In this document: piece by piece, positions 48,332 through 60,400 of the stretch
How positions within the stretch are numbered: position 1 is the first letter of the stretch
How the letters are laid out: each line of letters starts with the position of its first letter
DNA from: Branchiostoma floridae
Taxonomy: Eukaryota > Chordata > Leptocardii > Amphioxiformes > Branchiostomatidae
Direction: 5' to 3'
Assembly: GCF_000003815.2 (NCBI RefSeq)
Contig: NC_049983.1
Coordinates: 18,367,231-18,431,230 of the forward strand
Length of the DNA: 64,000 bases
Notes under the pieces: model-generated
What the model was told of the DNA's origin: nothing
The model's input: only the letters and a program-made list of their open reading frames with translations
Database searches by the model: none
Program-made: the position numbers and the translations under genes

Positions 48332-51300
48332 GAACTGCTCAGGCAGGAAAGAGTCCTCTTGATGTTTTGTGTAAGTTGTGAGGCTCTCTTCCCTCTCATA
48401 CAATTGATTCAGTGTCTGCAGAAGCTGGGTTTTCAGGATGGTGTTTTCCCTGCAGGAGAGCAGAAAGTGCAATAAAATTACTATCATTTTTCATTCTGAA
48501 ATTTTCTAAATCAATTTCTGACTTAATGTGAGGAAAAGGAACAAAATAATCAAAGCTTTCTTTGAAAGCACATTGGAATATTTTTAGATAAGAATGAGAG
48601 GTGAGCTCATGAAAGGAGGGGAGCAAAGTCAGAAGTTACATCAATCTTCAGAAGTATGTGTCAGTGATATCAACATGAAGAACATCAAAAATGCGTCAAA
48701 ATCTGCCAGATGAACCTAGCTAAGATGACTAAAAGAAAATCCAGGGCTGGGGAAAGCTGTCATACTAGTAATTGTTCTTGATTATTTTGTTTTACATTTA
48801 GATTCATGCAAAAACATAACATTAACTTACTTTCTCTGCTCCTCCAACAGGATCTGAAGCCGGTCTGCCTGTAGAACTGACTTGTGGTGTCTCTCATCTT
48901 CACGACTGCTGAAACTGGAAGTAATTCAAACATCAAATGTAATCCCTCAGTAATCTTACCTTTGCCCAAGCTGTATTTAAGCTGACCTGGAATTCACATT
49001 TACTTGCTCTATATGCGGAATAGCCTAAACGTCATTACTTCCTGCATTTATTTCCTGAATCAAGCATTTCTCAGAAGTAGTGTGATAGGGGTTAAACTTC
49101 CTAATGCCTGATTGGACCCATCACCATGTCATTACCCAGGAACAATTGGAACTCAGAGCCAATACTTTTGGCAAATTGTCAAAAACCAATCGTATCTTTA
49201 TCAACAAATGTCAGACTATTCAGACAATCACAAGGAGCAAACGGCTGATATAATCAACTATAAAATTTACTGTCTGCCTTCATCATAGGAGGCTAAAGAT
49301 GGACATTAATTGAAAGAGTCCATGTTCTGGAATAATGGAAACAGTACTTCTGCCCAAGGTGTTGGCAAAAGTACAGTGGACACAGAAGATAACCCACCTG
49401 GCTCCTCCTGCTTTCAGCACAGTCACCCGTGCCTTCAGGTTATCAAGCTCTAGGCTCTTTTGAGCGCTCCTGTCATAGTGGAGAAATACTCTGTCTGTAT
49501 CAATAATCACATGTTTAGAAGGGAAAAGATCCATGCAACATATTCATTAGATGTATGTCTGAAATTTGAACTTTATATAAGAACAAGAAGGAAAACATTT
49601 TTCTAAATCATCTTTGACTCAGAGTCAGTACAGTATTTTTCATTGCAGTTAGTCAGTACAATTTTTTCATTGTAGTTGGAAACAAAAAATAATTCTTTTC
49701 TTCACAACTGTTTGTTAATGAGAAACAACTTTTGAAAAGTACAAATCACTCACTCAATAGTTATAATTCTGAAGGTTAAAAGAATAACAGACCTCTGCTT
49801 CTCCTGCTGCAGCTCAACAATTGCCCTGTGAAACAGAGGTGAGAAAGTATAACTTAAATTATTATGTATGTTTAGAAACTTTAATGTTCATCAATGACTC
49901 TTGTATGATGTTAAATCTTAGAGCCAATTTTGTCATTCATGGCAACTTTTAGGACCATAGAACTTTCAGAGCTATGTCATTCATAGCAAAGAATCATTTA
50001 CTCTGAAACACCATTTTTTATTTCTTTTCAATAGAAATCAATTTAAGCATTACTTTTAACCATTCCTGTCTGAGCAACAACAATAATATGTTGGATCTCT
50101 TATCACTTACGCTTTGAGGTCACTGCGAGCCTCCAACAACTGCCTGTGTTTAGGGACAGAAGATTTAACAACAATTGCTTTTAATGAATACAGAAATACA
50201 AATTGATGTGTGCTATGCCAAGTGTCTGTGTGTTTCAGCGTAATTTTATGTTGTAAAAATACAATAACAATTAATATCTAACAAGTCAGGCTAGATAAAT
50301 CTTTTCTCCATTCTGACAAAGTGAAAAAGGTGTTCATCGTGAAATTGGAAAATCACACAATATTTTGCTACACCATCGCAACAATTTTTGATACAGTAAT
50401 GATATAGTGGCTTCACAATTCTCATTACCAGATGGAAATTAATACTTGAACCTGCAATAAAAGCAGCTTATACAGCCACACAGATCAATGCATAATATGA
50501 CGCAACTTGAAACTTGAGCATAAGCTACAATGATGGAGCACAGAATGAAAGGTTTCAAGTCAATGCATAGTACCTTTCATGTTGGACCTTTGTATCAGCT
50601 GCTTGCCTGTGATAATCAGATGAAAATTGTGCATTAAAATAGGTAGTGCAGTATGTTTATACTTGTTTGGTTTATCAATCGCCAGACAAAGTTTCCACTG
50701 TGTCAGATCATACCATTCCAGAGACAGACCAAGACATTTTTGTCATGTTTTTTGAAATTGCAAAAACAAAATAACCTATTCCACTAAAAATTTTTGTATT
50801 CACTGTTTAGTTTGTTATTGTCATTTAACATTTAGTAATTTATTGTGTATATCATATGTAAGTGTTGCACAGACAGAACCAAATGGAAATCAAACATTTC
50901 AAAAACTAAAAGACTTACAGTTCCTTGTCTGCAATTTGAATCTGGAGTTGCAAGATATGGGAGGACCTGGCCAAGTCATCCTCAGCTTGTCTTTATTGGA
51001 CAGAAAAAAATTTGAATTACTTCTGTAATCATTCATGACCTTATAAAAGTAGTTTTGTCATTAGATTGCTGATATTCTGAGGAATCAGTTAAAATGGACA
51101 CAGAATTATAACAAATACTTTAACATTTCACACTTTCAAAGACCCTGACACAGACGAAATATTGAAAGTGAGGCAATTTGTAAACTTACTGTTTTGTCAG
51201 CTCTAGCAGCTCAGCACACTCCCTGAAAATAAGGAAAGATTAGCCTATTTGTAAAAAGATTAGCCTATTTGTTTTGCTGTCTTTTTCTCTCTCACACATG

Positions 51301-54170
51301 CATAGACACATAGATAAACACAAACACAGATATACATTTTGTACATGTATCCATAGAGTCCATTCCAAGACACCGTGCAGATGTTTGTTGTCATTGTTTA
51401 GAATTGATTTTAAAGCTTTGTAATTATATGTCTAGGACATTTGATAAATTCAGAAATATTCTTAATGCTGTTTCAACTTTATAAATATTTCCCCGGTTCT
51501 GTCAAACTTTGGAAATATTCATGATGTGGAATTGGATACTTCTAATAGTTTCTAAATAATGATAACAGCGTTCTACCATTATTTACCATTCTCTACCATT
51601 TTTTGTAACATTTTGTAAATGGGTCAGTGGGCTGGGACAATAGCAATTCACACATCCTTGTTAAGTATGACTGGGTAACAATAGTAACCAAGGATCCACC
51701 AGTGCCCAGCAGTGAAATCTAAAAATCTAACAATAGAGCTTACTTTTATGGGGGCAATAAACTAATTCTACCATTTGGCAAAGAATTACACAGAAGTTTG
51801 ACAATTATTCTAAATAAAGATATTTTGTACAGTTATTTTCAAAATGTTTCTGAAATATTCAAAGGAATTCAAATAGATTATTACTTTCTTAGTCAATTTT
51901 TTGAAGAAAATTTAATTATTGTGGCTTAGATATTCTTTTATTCAAAGTAATTCAAACTTATTACAAATATCACCTAAAAACCCTCATGGTGTCTCTAAAT
52001 GCAAACACTCATACATACACACAATGTAAATGTACATTACACGCACATACACACAAACACATACACACACACACATGCACACACACACATGCACGCACAC
52101 ACACACAATGTCATGTGAACAATACTATACAGCATTCATGAATGCAACATATTGCTTCATCACAGATATAATTTTACCATTTTCATCAAATCATAAAAAT
52201 CTACAATCTACAGTTTTTCATGGAATACAGTTAAGTACTATATGACATAAACAATGATAACACCTAGGGGTACCAATCTGCCATTCAGCACCTATTCAGC
52301 ACCAAGGACAGGCAGATTTTGCAGCACAAAACATTAATAGCTAGAAAGATGAGGACTTTCTTCAACTGTTGGTGGCGAAAACATGAGCTTTTTGCAGTTC
52401 TATATTTTTAATGGTGATCTGTATTTCATCTAGATCTTATTATCTTTTCTTATACACTATAACTTATATTATGGCTTCAACACCATATGAATACCTCATG
52501 TGTCCACAAGGGTAAGTGAGCAACAAGACAGTGATTAGACTTGAGGCACAGATGCATAAGACTGGACTGATTGGTTGGATCTACTCACATATAGGTGCAC
52601 TCCTTATTGTCTATTGTCAATAATTTTGTGGCTGGAAAGCTATGCTTTAGGTGAAGCACAGGACTCTGGCTTTAACGTTCCATCCAAAGAACTACACGTA
52701 AAACCCCTTCTTCTTCATCCTAAGACCGTAATATACTACAGTAACTGTATTTCATAGTTCTTTCCACGTGTACCATTACTTACTTGTGAAGTGTGTGTAG
52801 GGTCTCTTGAAATGTATCCCTGGTCAGGCTGCAGAGGAACAGCAGATAGAGACAGTTTAAGTCATGTAATATCACTGCAAACATTCAATTCAATCCCTGA
52901 AGTAAAAAGAATTATTATTGAATAGTGTCTGGAAGTGTAGAGATTGATGTTACAAGCCATTCCTTAAGTTTAGCACAACAGGAAATGCTTCGGATCAATA
53001 AACAAGATACAACAATGCTCCTTGAATAAGGCCACACTAAATTACTTCCTTGGTTCTTGCATGGTACTCATAGTTGACTCCAGCAGCTGAGGAATGTTTT
53101 TGTATTCCTAGTTACAATTTTCCAGTTATTAATGTTAAAAGGCTTTTCTGTGAAATGACAGCTGGGCTGTTACTCCCAATCCAATGGTTGCTATATAATT
53201 ATGGAATATGGTCTATCATAGCCGTTGTAATACATGTAATACATAGACGTTGTTTTTCTCCACGTCTATGTATTACAAGTTGTTTTTCTCCACGTCGATG
53301 TATTACAAGTTGTTTTTCTCCACGTCGATGTATTACAAGTTGTTTTTCTCCACGTCTATGTATTACAAGTTGTTTTTCTCCACGTCGATGTATTACAAGT
53401 TGTTTTTCTCCACGTCAATGTATTACAAGTTGTTTTTCTCCACGTCTATGTATTACAAGTTGTTTTTCTCCACGTCTATGTATTACAAGTAAACACATTT
53501 TTCCCCACAGTCGCACCAGCTAGGTCTATCACAGAAATGAAATTGTCTTTCTTTTCACTTTGTCTTCTTGTTTTGTTGCTTTCGTACAAAAATGCGAGAA
53601 CCAAGAAATTAAAGTAGTCAGTGGCCTTGCACAAGTTTATAGTTGTGAGATGTTATAGCTATGAAGATCATATCCCCATTTTGGGGGATTGTTGTGCACA
53701 ATGACTACTTCTGACATCATCATCATCATCATGACATCGTCAAGCTGACTAAACAGGTCTTACTGGCTAAAGCTGGTCGCTGCTTCTCCTCCCTGACTCT
53801 GCTGAGAGCAGGAAAGGGAAGATGCTGGAATTAGAAAAACAACACAAACACAACACAACAGAGCAAGACAAAGAAAAGAAAGGCTAAACCAAAAGGCTAA
53901 CATACCAGAATAATCATTATCATGTGACTCTGGGCACAATTGGGATGAAGAAGAAAAACAAACAACGGAAATTTGTGAGAGCTGGTATTTGATAGCGACC
54001 GGGGTCATCGTAACTGAAATGTCTGAAACGTCTATTAGAGGAAAATAACAGAACTGATGTTTTTATCCCAAATTTCGGGGTGAAGGCTTTGGATGAATGG
54101 GGTAACTTACCTTTTTCTTTACCGTGTTCTTCACCACGGCTCTCACTTTATCACTGGACTCCATTCTCAT
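47171..54170 (-). CDS. Coiled-coil protein with a 31-residue acidic tandem repeat, 11 exons
   Basis: Exons in transcript order: 54170-54111, 53801-53764, 52828-52784, 51222-51190, 50990-50919, 50606-50574, 50143-50111, 49825-49793, 49469-49398, 48908-48831, 48449-47171. Splice sites and phases agree; 591 residues. Start ATG at 54170 (or 54164 in the same frame). Residues about 33-190 are strongly heptad-like and charged (LLELTKQQAEDDLARSS, IVELQQEKQR, LELDNLKARVTVLK, ENTILKTQLLQTLNQLYE), so they are almost certainly coiled coil. Several consecutive exons are 33 bp (11 residues), a coiled-coil exon pattern. Then come nine MLPDNMEHQEDSFLPEQFL units (first partial) and a basic C-terminus (KKRGGLIQRVLKKTMSLADKK). 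I recognise no orthologue and propose no function. Confidence 0.8.
47574..48366 (-). repeat. 93-bp coding minisatellite, nine units
   Basis: Each unit is MLPDNMEHQEDSFLPEQFL followed by ECSASPLDDKEG, VRSGSPLDDEEG or GCSASPLDDEEG. The three subtypes are interspersed. Copies 1 and 2 of the surrounding duplication carry three and four units, so the array length has changed since duplication. Confidence 0.95.
53251..53490. repeat. Eight perfect 30-bp minisatellite units in an intron of the coiled-coil gene
   Basis: The unit is TGTTTTTCTCCACGTCNATG then TATTACAAGT. All eight copies are identical except at one position (N), which reads T,G,G,T,G,A,T,T in order. An inverted half-unit (GTAATACATAGACGT) sits just upstream (about 53235-53250). 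All three frames are open, which explains spurious ORFs here. Confidence 0.95.
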
Positions 54171-57100
54171 TATACGTCAGGTCGACAGATGCGTACTGAC
54201 TTCGGGAAACAAAGTCGCAAATTCTCGGCTTCTCAAAACGTCAGACCTACAGACGTCACCAAAACAAGACACCAAATTGTAATTACATTTCTTCAAGTGT
54301 CTCTGGTTTATGTAACATTAGTAACGTTACCAGTATATTGTTTATAACGTTAGAAATGCATGAAGATAAAGCCCCAGCAACAAATAAAGCTGAACTTCTA
54401 TGGACGAAATTTTCCTCACAAACTTTGTTGACCTTGACAACCATGACGAACGTAGTCACGTATAGTCAGAACGTAGCCAAATATAAACCCTTTTGGGAGG
54501 CTCTGACTGCATTTTTGTAGTGCATACAACACTTATACATAGAACTAGGCAAAGATTTGTTACTTATTTTGAGTTTTTTCAACCATTCTCTTCGTATAAA
54601 CAGGAGAGAGAAAAATTCCCACCTAGTTCACAGACAGGAACTTGTCATCTGTGCAGAACCCGTGTCCATGGCAACCAGGGTAAACAGGAAAATCGAACGC
54701 AGGGAGGAAAGACACCAAGTTTTATCAATTAGAAATGAAGAAATCGCCCAACAGAAACGTTGTGTCTCATTTGCTGGCCACAAAACAAACTTTATTGTCG
54801 TTTGTTTCCTGAATGATACAGTTTACTTGACTCTTGAGTAAACATACAAGGACATGCAGGTGGCTTCTTGCTTATGTATGCTTCATCATTCCTGCGTTCT
54901 ATCGCGGAGTAACAACCGGGTTGTGGCTGTGAAAATGTAGTATTGTGTCATCCTTATGACGCCATGAAACTGTAAATAAGCAAAAGAAGGAATGATGAAT
55001 ATTGTAATTAACAAAGATTTGGGAGGATTTATTGCGAATTCATCCTGTTAGCACCGGCGACAAGGTTTCTTTAGAAAAGTCAAGCCGCTGAGAAGTCATG
55101 GAACGGACTACTTTCTCTCGCGGAATGAATAGAAAACACTTCGTCGTCCAGCTACTTGCGCACTGGAGGTATTCAACAAACTGCATTATGATGTAACATA
55201 GTGGTAAAAGCAATGACAAAACAGTTGATAGCCATTGTGACTCTGAACTGAGTGCTTTTATTGTAATCTAACAATAACAAACATTGACATCTACCGTTGA
55301 GCCGGAAAAAAGTCAAAGATTGGTGGCGTCCTTGGTGCTGACTGCGTCATCTGCGAATTATCATCTGCGCCTGTCGTCTTATAGCAACCAGCTAGGTGGC
55401 GTTAACAGTTAAATCCAGTTATATCAGATTTTAGTGTAGAGTTTCGTTCCTTGAAAGTAAAAAAAGTCTATTTCGTACACCACATTCTGAGTGTTATGAC
55501 ATTTGTTTAACATTAACCATCCTGACGACGTGGATAGATTTCAGAATGAAATCTTTTTGTCCAAACCTTATTTTCTGCATCCTCACATCAATTTTGGGGC
55601 TCCCAGAGGATGTAATCCACATAATAAAGTCAACATGGCCTAAACTAGCTCATGCAAGAATTTCTAGTATGTAATAATAACGTTACATGATGTAGTTGAT
55701 TTGCTGGCCTAAATGTTGTACTACATATGGTCTACGGAAGACTGTTACGTTCTGATTGGTAACAACACAAGAAATCTTGAGTTTGATAATGATAAAATCA
55801 GAAATGTGGAAACACGTTGAAAGTATTTTATTGGTCTACCACATGAGGTAGTACTCTCTTCGCCAAACATACATAAAGAAAACAATCAGCAGTACATTTG
55901 ATACATACTATGTTACAACTGCAAACCTAACTGTATCTCATTGATACAAATAAATTAGCACAATGATCGGGAGTAACAATAGACAGATCCCATAGACAAT
56001 CCCACTTCCATCAAAATGTAGCAATGCAAAATAAAAACACAAAAAGTGCCAGTATTGGACAGATATGCAGCCATTCTCTCATTGGCCAACCTGCTAACTG
56101 CCATTCTCTGCTTGGTTGAACTGATAATTGTGCGATTGACAGTCTAGTCAGAATTTGTGTTTGTCATGTAGCCAACACAATATGTGGGATAGGTTACAAT
56201 ATAATACCACTTCCCGAAGTTAAAATCTCATTTTGTATCCAAATTAACGTTACATATTCAACTTCTACTGCCTGTACTGCTCATGTAAAATAAAAAAGGC
56301 TTAAAAACAGTCAGCATGAGCAAGGAGGTTAAAAAAGACCTCCTTGGCATGAGCTACATACTTCTCATCTAAAGAAATTATTTATGTAGGTTGAAGCGTT
56401 GTTATTTTGGAATCAACAATCACTGAGGTATTTTCACAAGACACATTATTATATATTTCTCATTATATATTAACGTTATATACAATATCATTTGGATTTA
56501 TATATTTACTATAATTTTTTAATTTAGGTACATTTTTGCATTTTTCTCCACTTTCATAGTCCGGAGTACAATGTTCTGATCTTTTTTTCAAGATCCAAAG
56601 TGTATTTCTTAAAATACTACTGGCATTGAAAGTTTACACATCTTAAGACAGTATTGCACAACACAACCTCACCCTAGGTCTTATATATAAATAGCTTACC
56701 ATTACATATCATTTTTTAATCAAAAATCATTTCTCACGAAGTTTCTAGTTCTTATACTGCACTGCAGTTTCCTGATACCTTTCTATATCACATTTGATAT
56801 GCTAATATATTATAAATGTTGTAACTTTTACATCAGGCATTTCACCACACCTTGTGTGATACTGCTTTGACATTGATGATCAAACTCTGACAACCACCAC
56901 TGTTCCTACATCAAACAACTTCAATGTCTAACATTTGTCTAACATCTACCCTATATTCATCACACATAACATATTACTCATACTATTCTGTATATCAATG
57001 AATCAGTCTCCCAGAGATATTATTAGGAAAAGTAGTTGCCATACATATACTGAATTTCTTTGTCCCATTTCCAGTGAACTGTATGCTATAATAATAGACT

Positions 57101-57488
57101 GTAATACAGTTATTCTATCTCTCTATTTGTGCATCTTCTTACAGGCGGCAACAAAACATTTAATGTTTTACCAGAGGGAAAATAATGGATACATGTCCGA
57201 TCAAATATTCATAACATTGAATATATACAGTGGAGGACAGATACATGTACATACTATGTGGCAACATCATTCTGATGAAATATACATTTATGACATTTTG
57301 TAACAATGCAGCTCACCATATGGGGTCCCATACATATATCTATAACTTAAATACATTTGCATAACAAAAAGTCAGATTTTAAAATATTTCATACCCAGGG
57401 AAAGGTAAAATGCTTGATACTGTTCCCAACAAACTTGTTTTACTTGTGCGTACAACAAAGACAGACCTCTACCACTCTTCACCATACA
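54171..57488. other. Intergenic between the coiled-coil gene and the 7TM gene
   Basis: No gene that I can support. The left part is presumably the coiled-coil gene promoter. The right part is probably the long 3' UTR of the 7TM gene, with minus-strand AATAAA at 55827-55832. A short hairpin using GCAAGGAGGTT lies at 56320-56350. Short open frames in between show no family resemblance. Confidence 0.4.
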
Positions 57489-60400
57489 TTATGCCATAGT
57501 TGTGGCAAATGTCCGATAGTTGTTCCTGTTACTGTCCAGAAGGCCTGACTGCTCCGCTAGCACTGCCACAGGTAAAGGTTTTACTTGTCTGAACTCCTTT
57601 CTTCTCCATCCATACACAATGCAGTTCAGGAAGCCCTGCAAGGGGGCAGTACAGGCCTGTCCAGGGAACAAAAATTAAAGTTGGTCATTACATCGATGAA
57701 GGTTAGACATCCAGGTAATAATATACGCCAAATAGCAATTACTCAAGCAACTTGATATGATTTTGGAAATTCAAATATCCAGTTGCTTCAGTAAATGCTA
57801 TTTGGCATAAAGTTGGTCATTGGCCATCTTCCTTCTTTGTCATCAACTGACAGAAGAGATGGTACATCATGTCCCTATATGTGACCAAGCACACCAATTC
57901 ACTCACTCACTCTAATAATTGTGTTGGGCTCTTTAACTTGAAATCATATCAAAGTGACACAAAATCCAGGACAAGAGACAGGAAAATTCCTGCTTCCCCC
58001 TCCCACAAGATCTACCCAGTTATAAAACAGATGACAAGAAATTACACAAAATTGTGCTTAAACTACAGTCTTACCTGAATAATGTAAAGAGCATAGTACT
58101 TCTTCATCACAAAGCCATCACACAGTGACAGGATACCAAGCACTAGAGCTGTAAAGGTAACAAGTGCTTTTAAAAAAGCTGGCATTTTGCCAATGTTTGC
58201 GTGTGTGAACGTTTTTTTCTAGTTATTAGAATGTCATATAAATAGAACAGAGTAACTAAACCTGATATTGGCGCATGGAGAGATTCACATATGTGCCTGA
58301 ACTGCAGCAGATCTAGACGCCACCTGTTAAAATTTGCGTGAACTGCAGCAAATTTCACTACACATTGCCTGTTTTTGAGTGAGCTCTGTTGCGGGGCATT
58401 TTTAAGTTTTTTATTTTTTTATTTTTATTTCTATTCGGCAAAAAAACGAAGCGGCGAATCCGTTAACCAAAGAAATAAATTGGTGTGGCCAAATGTAAAA
58501 ATTAGTATTTTAATGGATGTAAAAAAGAAAAAAAAAAAAGTTGAAAAAAATCTACCTCCCCGGAATTCGAACCGGGTGCATTGGTTTAGAATGCGTAAAC
58601 TTTACCACTGCGCTAGTGCGAACATGTTGAAGAAATGCCTGTTTTAACAGGTATACAAATGTTTGGCATGGATTGAACAGGTCCGTTCATCTCAACATCA
58701 CAACGGCGACTACACTGACCAGAAGGCATTTTGCAAAAAAAAACACCACAATGAGTTTTCTGAACCATGTGCAGTGGTTCACCATGGATTTATTTGGCAG
58801 GAATTGTCCAATATGGACATACATTGAATGTGAATTGTGCGTTAATATACTATTTTGTTGTAAATTCATGATGCAGGGAAAGATTAATCCTAAATCAAAA
58901 CATACAAATGCAAAATAAAAACATAAATATTCAAATATTTGACCGACATGCAGCCACAAGACCCCCTCACATTATCACCTTAGATTTGTGATATTTTCCC
59001 TCATGTGGCAGTATTATGGCACCTGGTGGAATTATGAGAGTTGATGTCACACATGTGTAATGAGGGCTTGTCATGAAGTTGTAAGGATGGAGGCAGAGTC
59101 TGATATACTTACTGGGCAGCCAGCAGAAGCAGAAGACCAGCAGGTAGAGAGCAGCTCTCCGTCTCACACTGCGCTCATCCTCGTACTCTCTCCTGCCTCG
59201 CATTCCTGCAGTAACAACATAAAGGTTACTTAGCTATGGGCAACATGAGGCTGGCTAATTCAAATAGCTGATACAGCATTTCTTTGACATGGTATTATAG
59301 CCTACGCAATTCAAAAACTAATTTCTTGTATCTAAGATCCAACACCTTGAAATCATCTTAGGTTGATATTTCCCTGCTTTAAGCATTTGCACTTGCAGCA
59401 AATTGCATACAATAGATATGAAAATTATCAATATAGTTACAATAATTGTGACCCCAAAAAGACTGATTATATCACCAAACGCCTCAGTGCTCAGAAATGG
59501 CTGCCACAATAAAAAAACAAGTATTGACTGAATGTTCTCCATACCTGCTCTTCTGTGTCTCATCTGGAAGGCAGCAACAGCAAGCAGATAAACAATCTGT
59601 CAGGACAGAAACAGAAGGTCAGAGTCACTCTCTGTCTGTATGTGCAAAGAGGCTGTTATCTACAAGACCATATTGAAGTAACTGCATCTATCTATGAGAT
59701 ATGGTAATTCTGAGCTGTACTTACCGTTGTAATTACAATGGTGAGAATGAGAAGAAGGATGAAGATTAACTTGGCTGACACATCCAGGTCCAACATCCAC
59801 TGTTGTCCCTTTGAAGGAGTCTGTGGAGAATAGAGGGTTTGAATCATTAAGAGATAAAATCATATGCCTGGTCCAGGTCTTTCCGATATAGATAGAAGTG
59901 GGAGTTATATGCAGTGCTTTACATCTATATCAACATGCTAACTATGTGCACAAGGTTTGAGTTAATGCTCTTATACAGCTACATATTTTTTGGTACAGCT
60001 GTGATGATGTGGTGCAACTGACAGACTGAAGTGTTACACTACAGATATCATACTACAGATATCAGATTAACTTGTCAAAACTGCATCTACTTTTTACAGT
60101 GCTTTTACTTTTCTGTAGGGGGAAGAGAGGTTTTTACGGCGGAGTCACTAAGAAAGTAAAATCACCACAAAGTTTTGAGATTTGCAGTAATTGAGGGTAA
60201 CTGGAGGGAAGGGAGACATTTTTAATACTAGACAAACAGAAAAGTCCATGTCATAATTACTTGAACTCACCGGCATGCACTTGTCATTCTTGAAATGGTA
60301 CAGCGGCAAACACCTGGAGAAATCAGTAAAGTTGTTGATTAATATACATGACATAGTCCTGCTGTTCTTAGATATAACATCTTAAAGGCATTTGATGTTC

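Noticed and set aside
53074-53523. 149- and 80-codon frames with CFSPRRCITS or LFFSTSMYYK repeats
   Set aside because: The 30-bp unit is free of stops in several frames; this is an intronic minisatellite, not a protein.
55097-55180. Possible first exon starting MERTTFSRGMNRKHF with a GAG|GTATTC donor
   Set aside because: No matching downstream exon found on the + strand and no family recognised.
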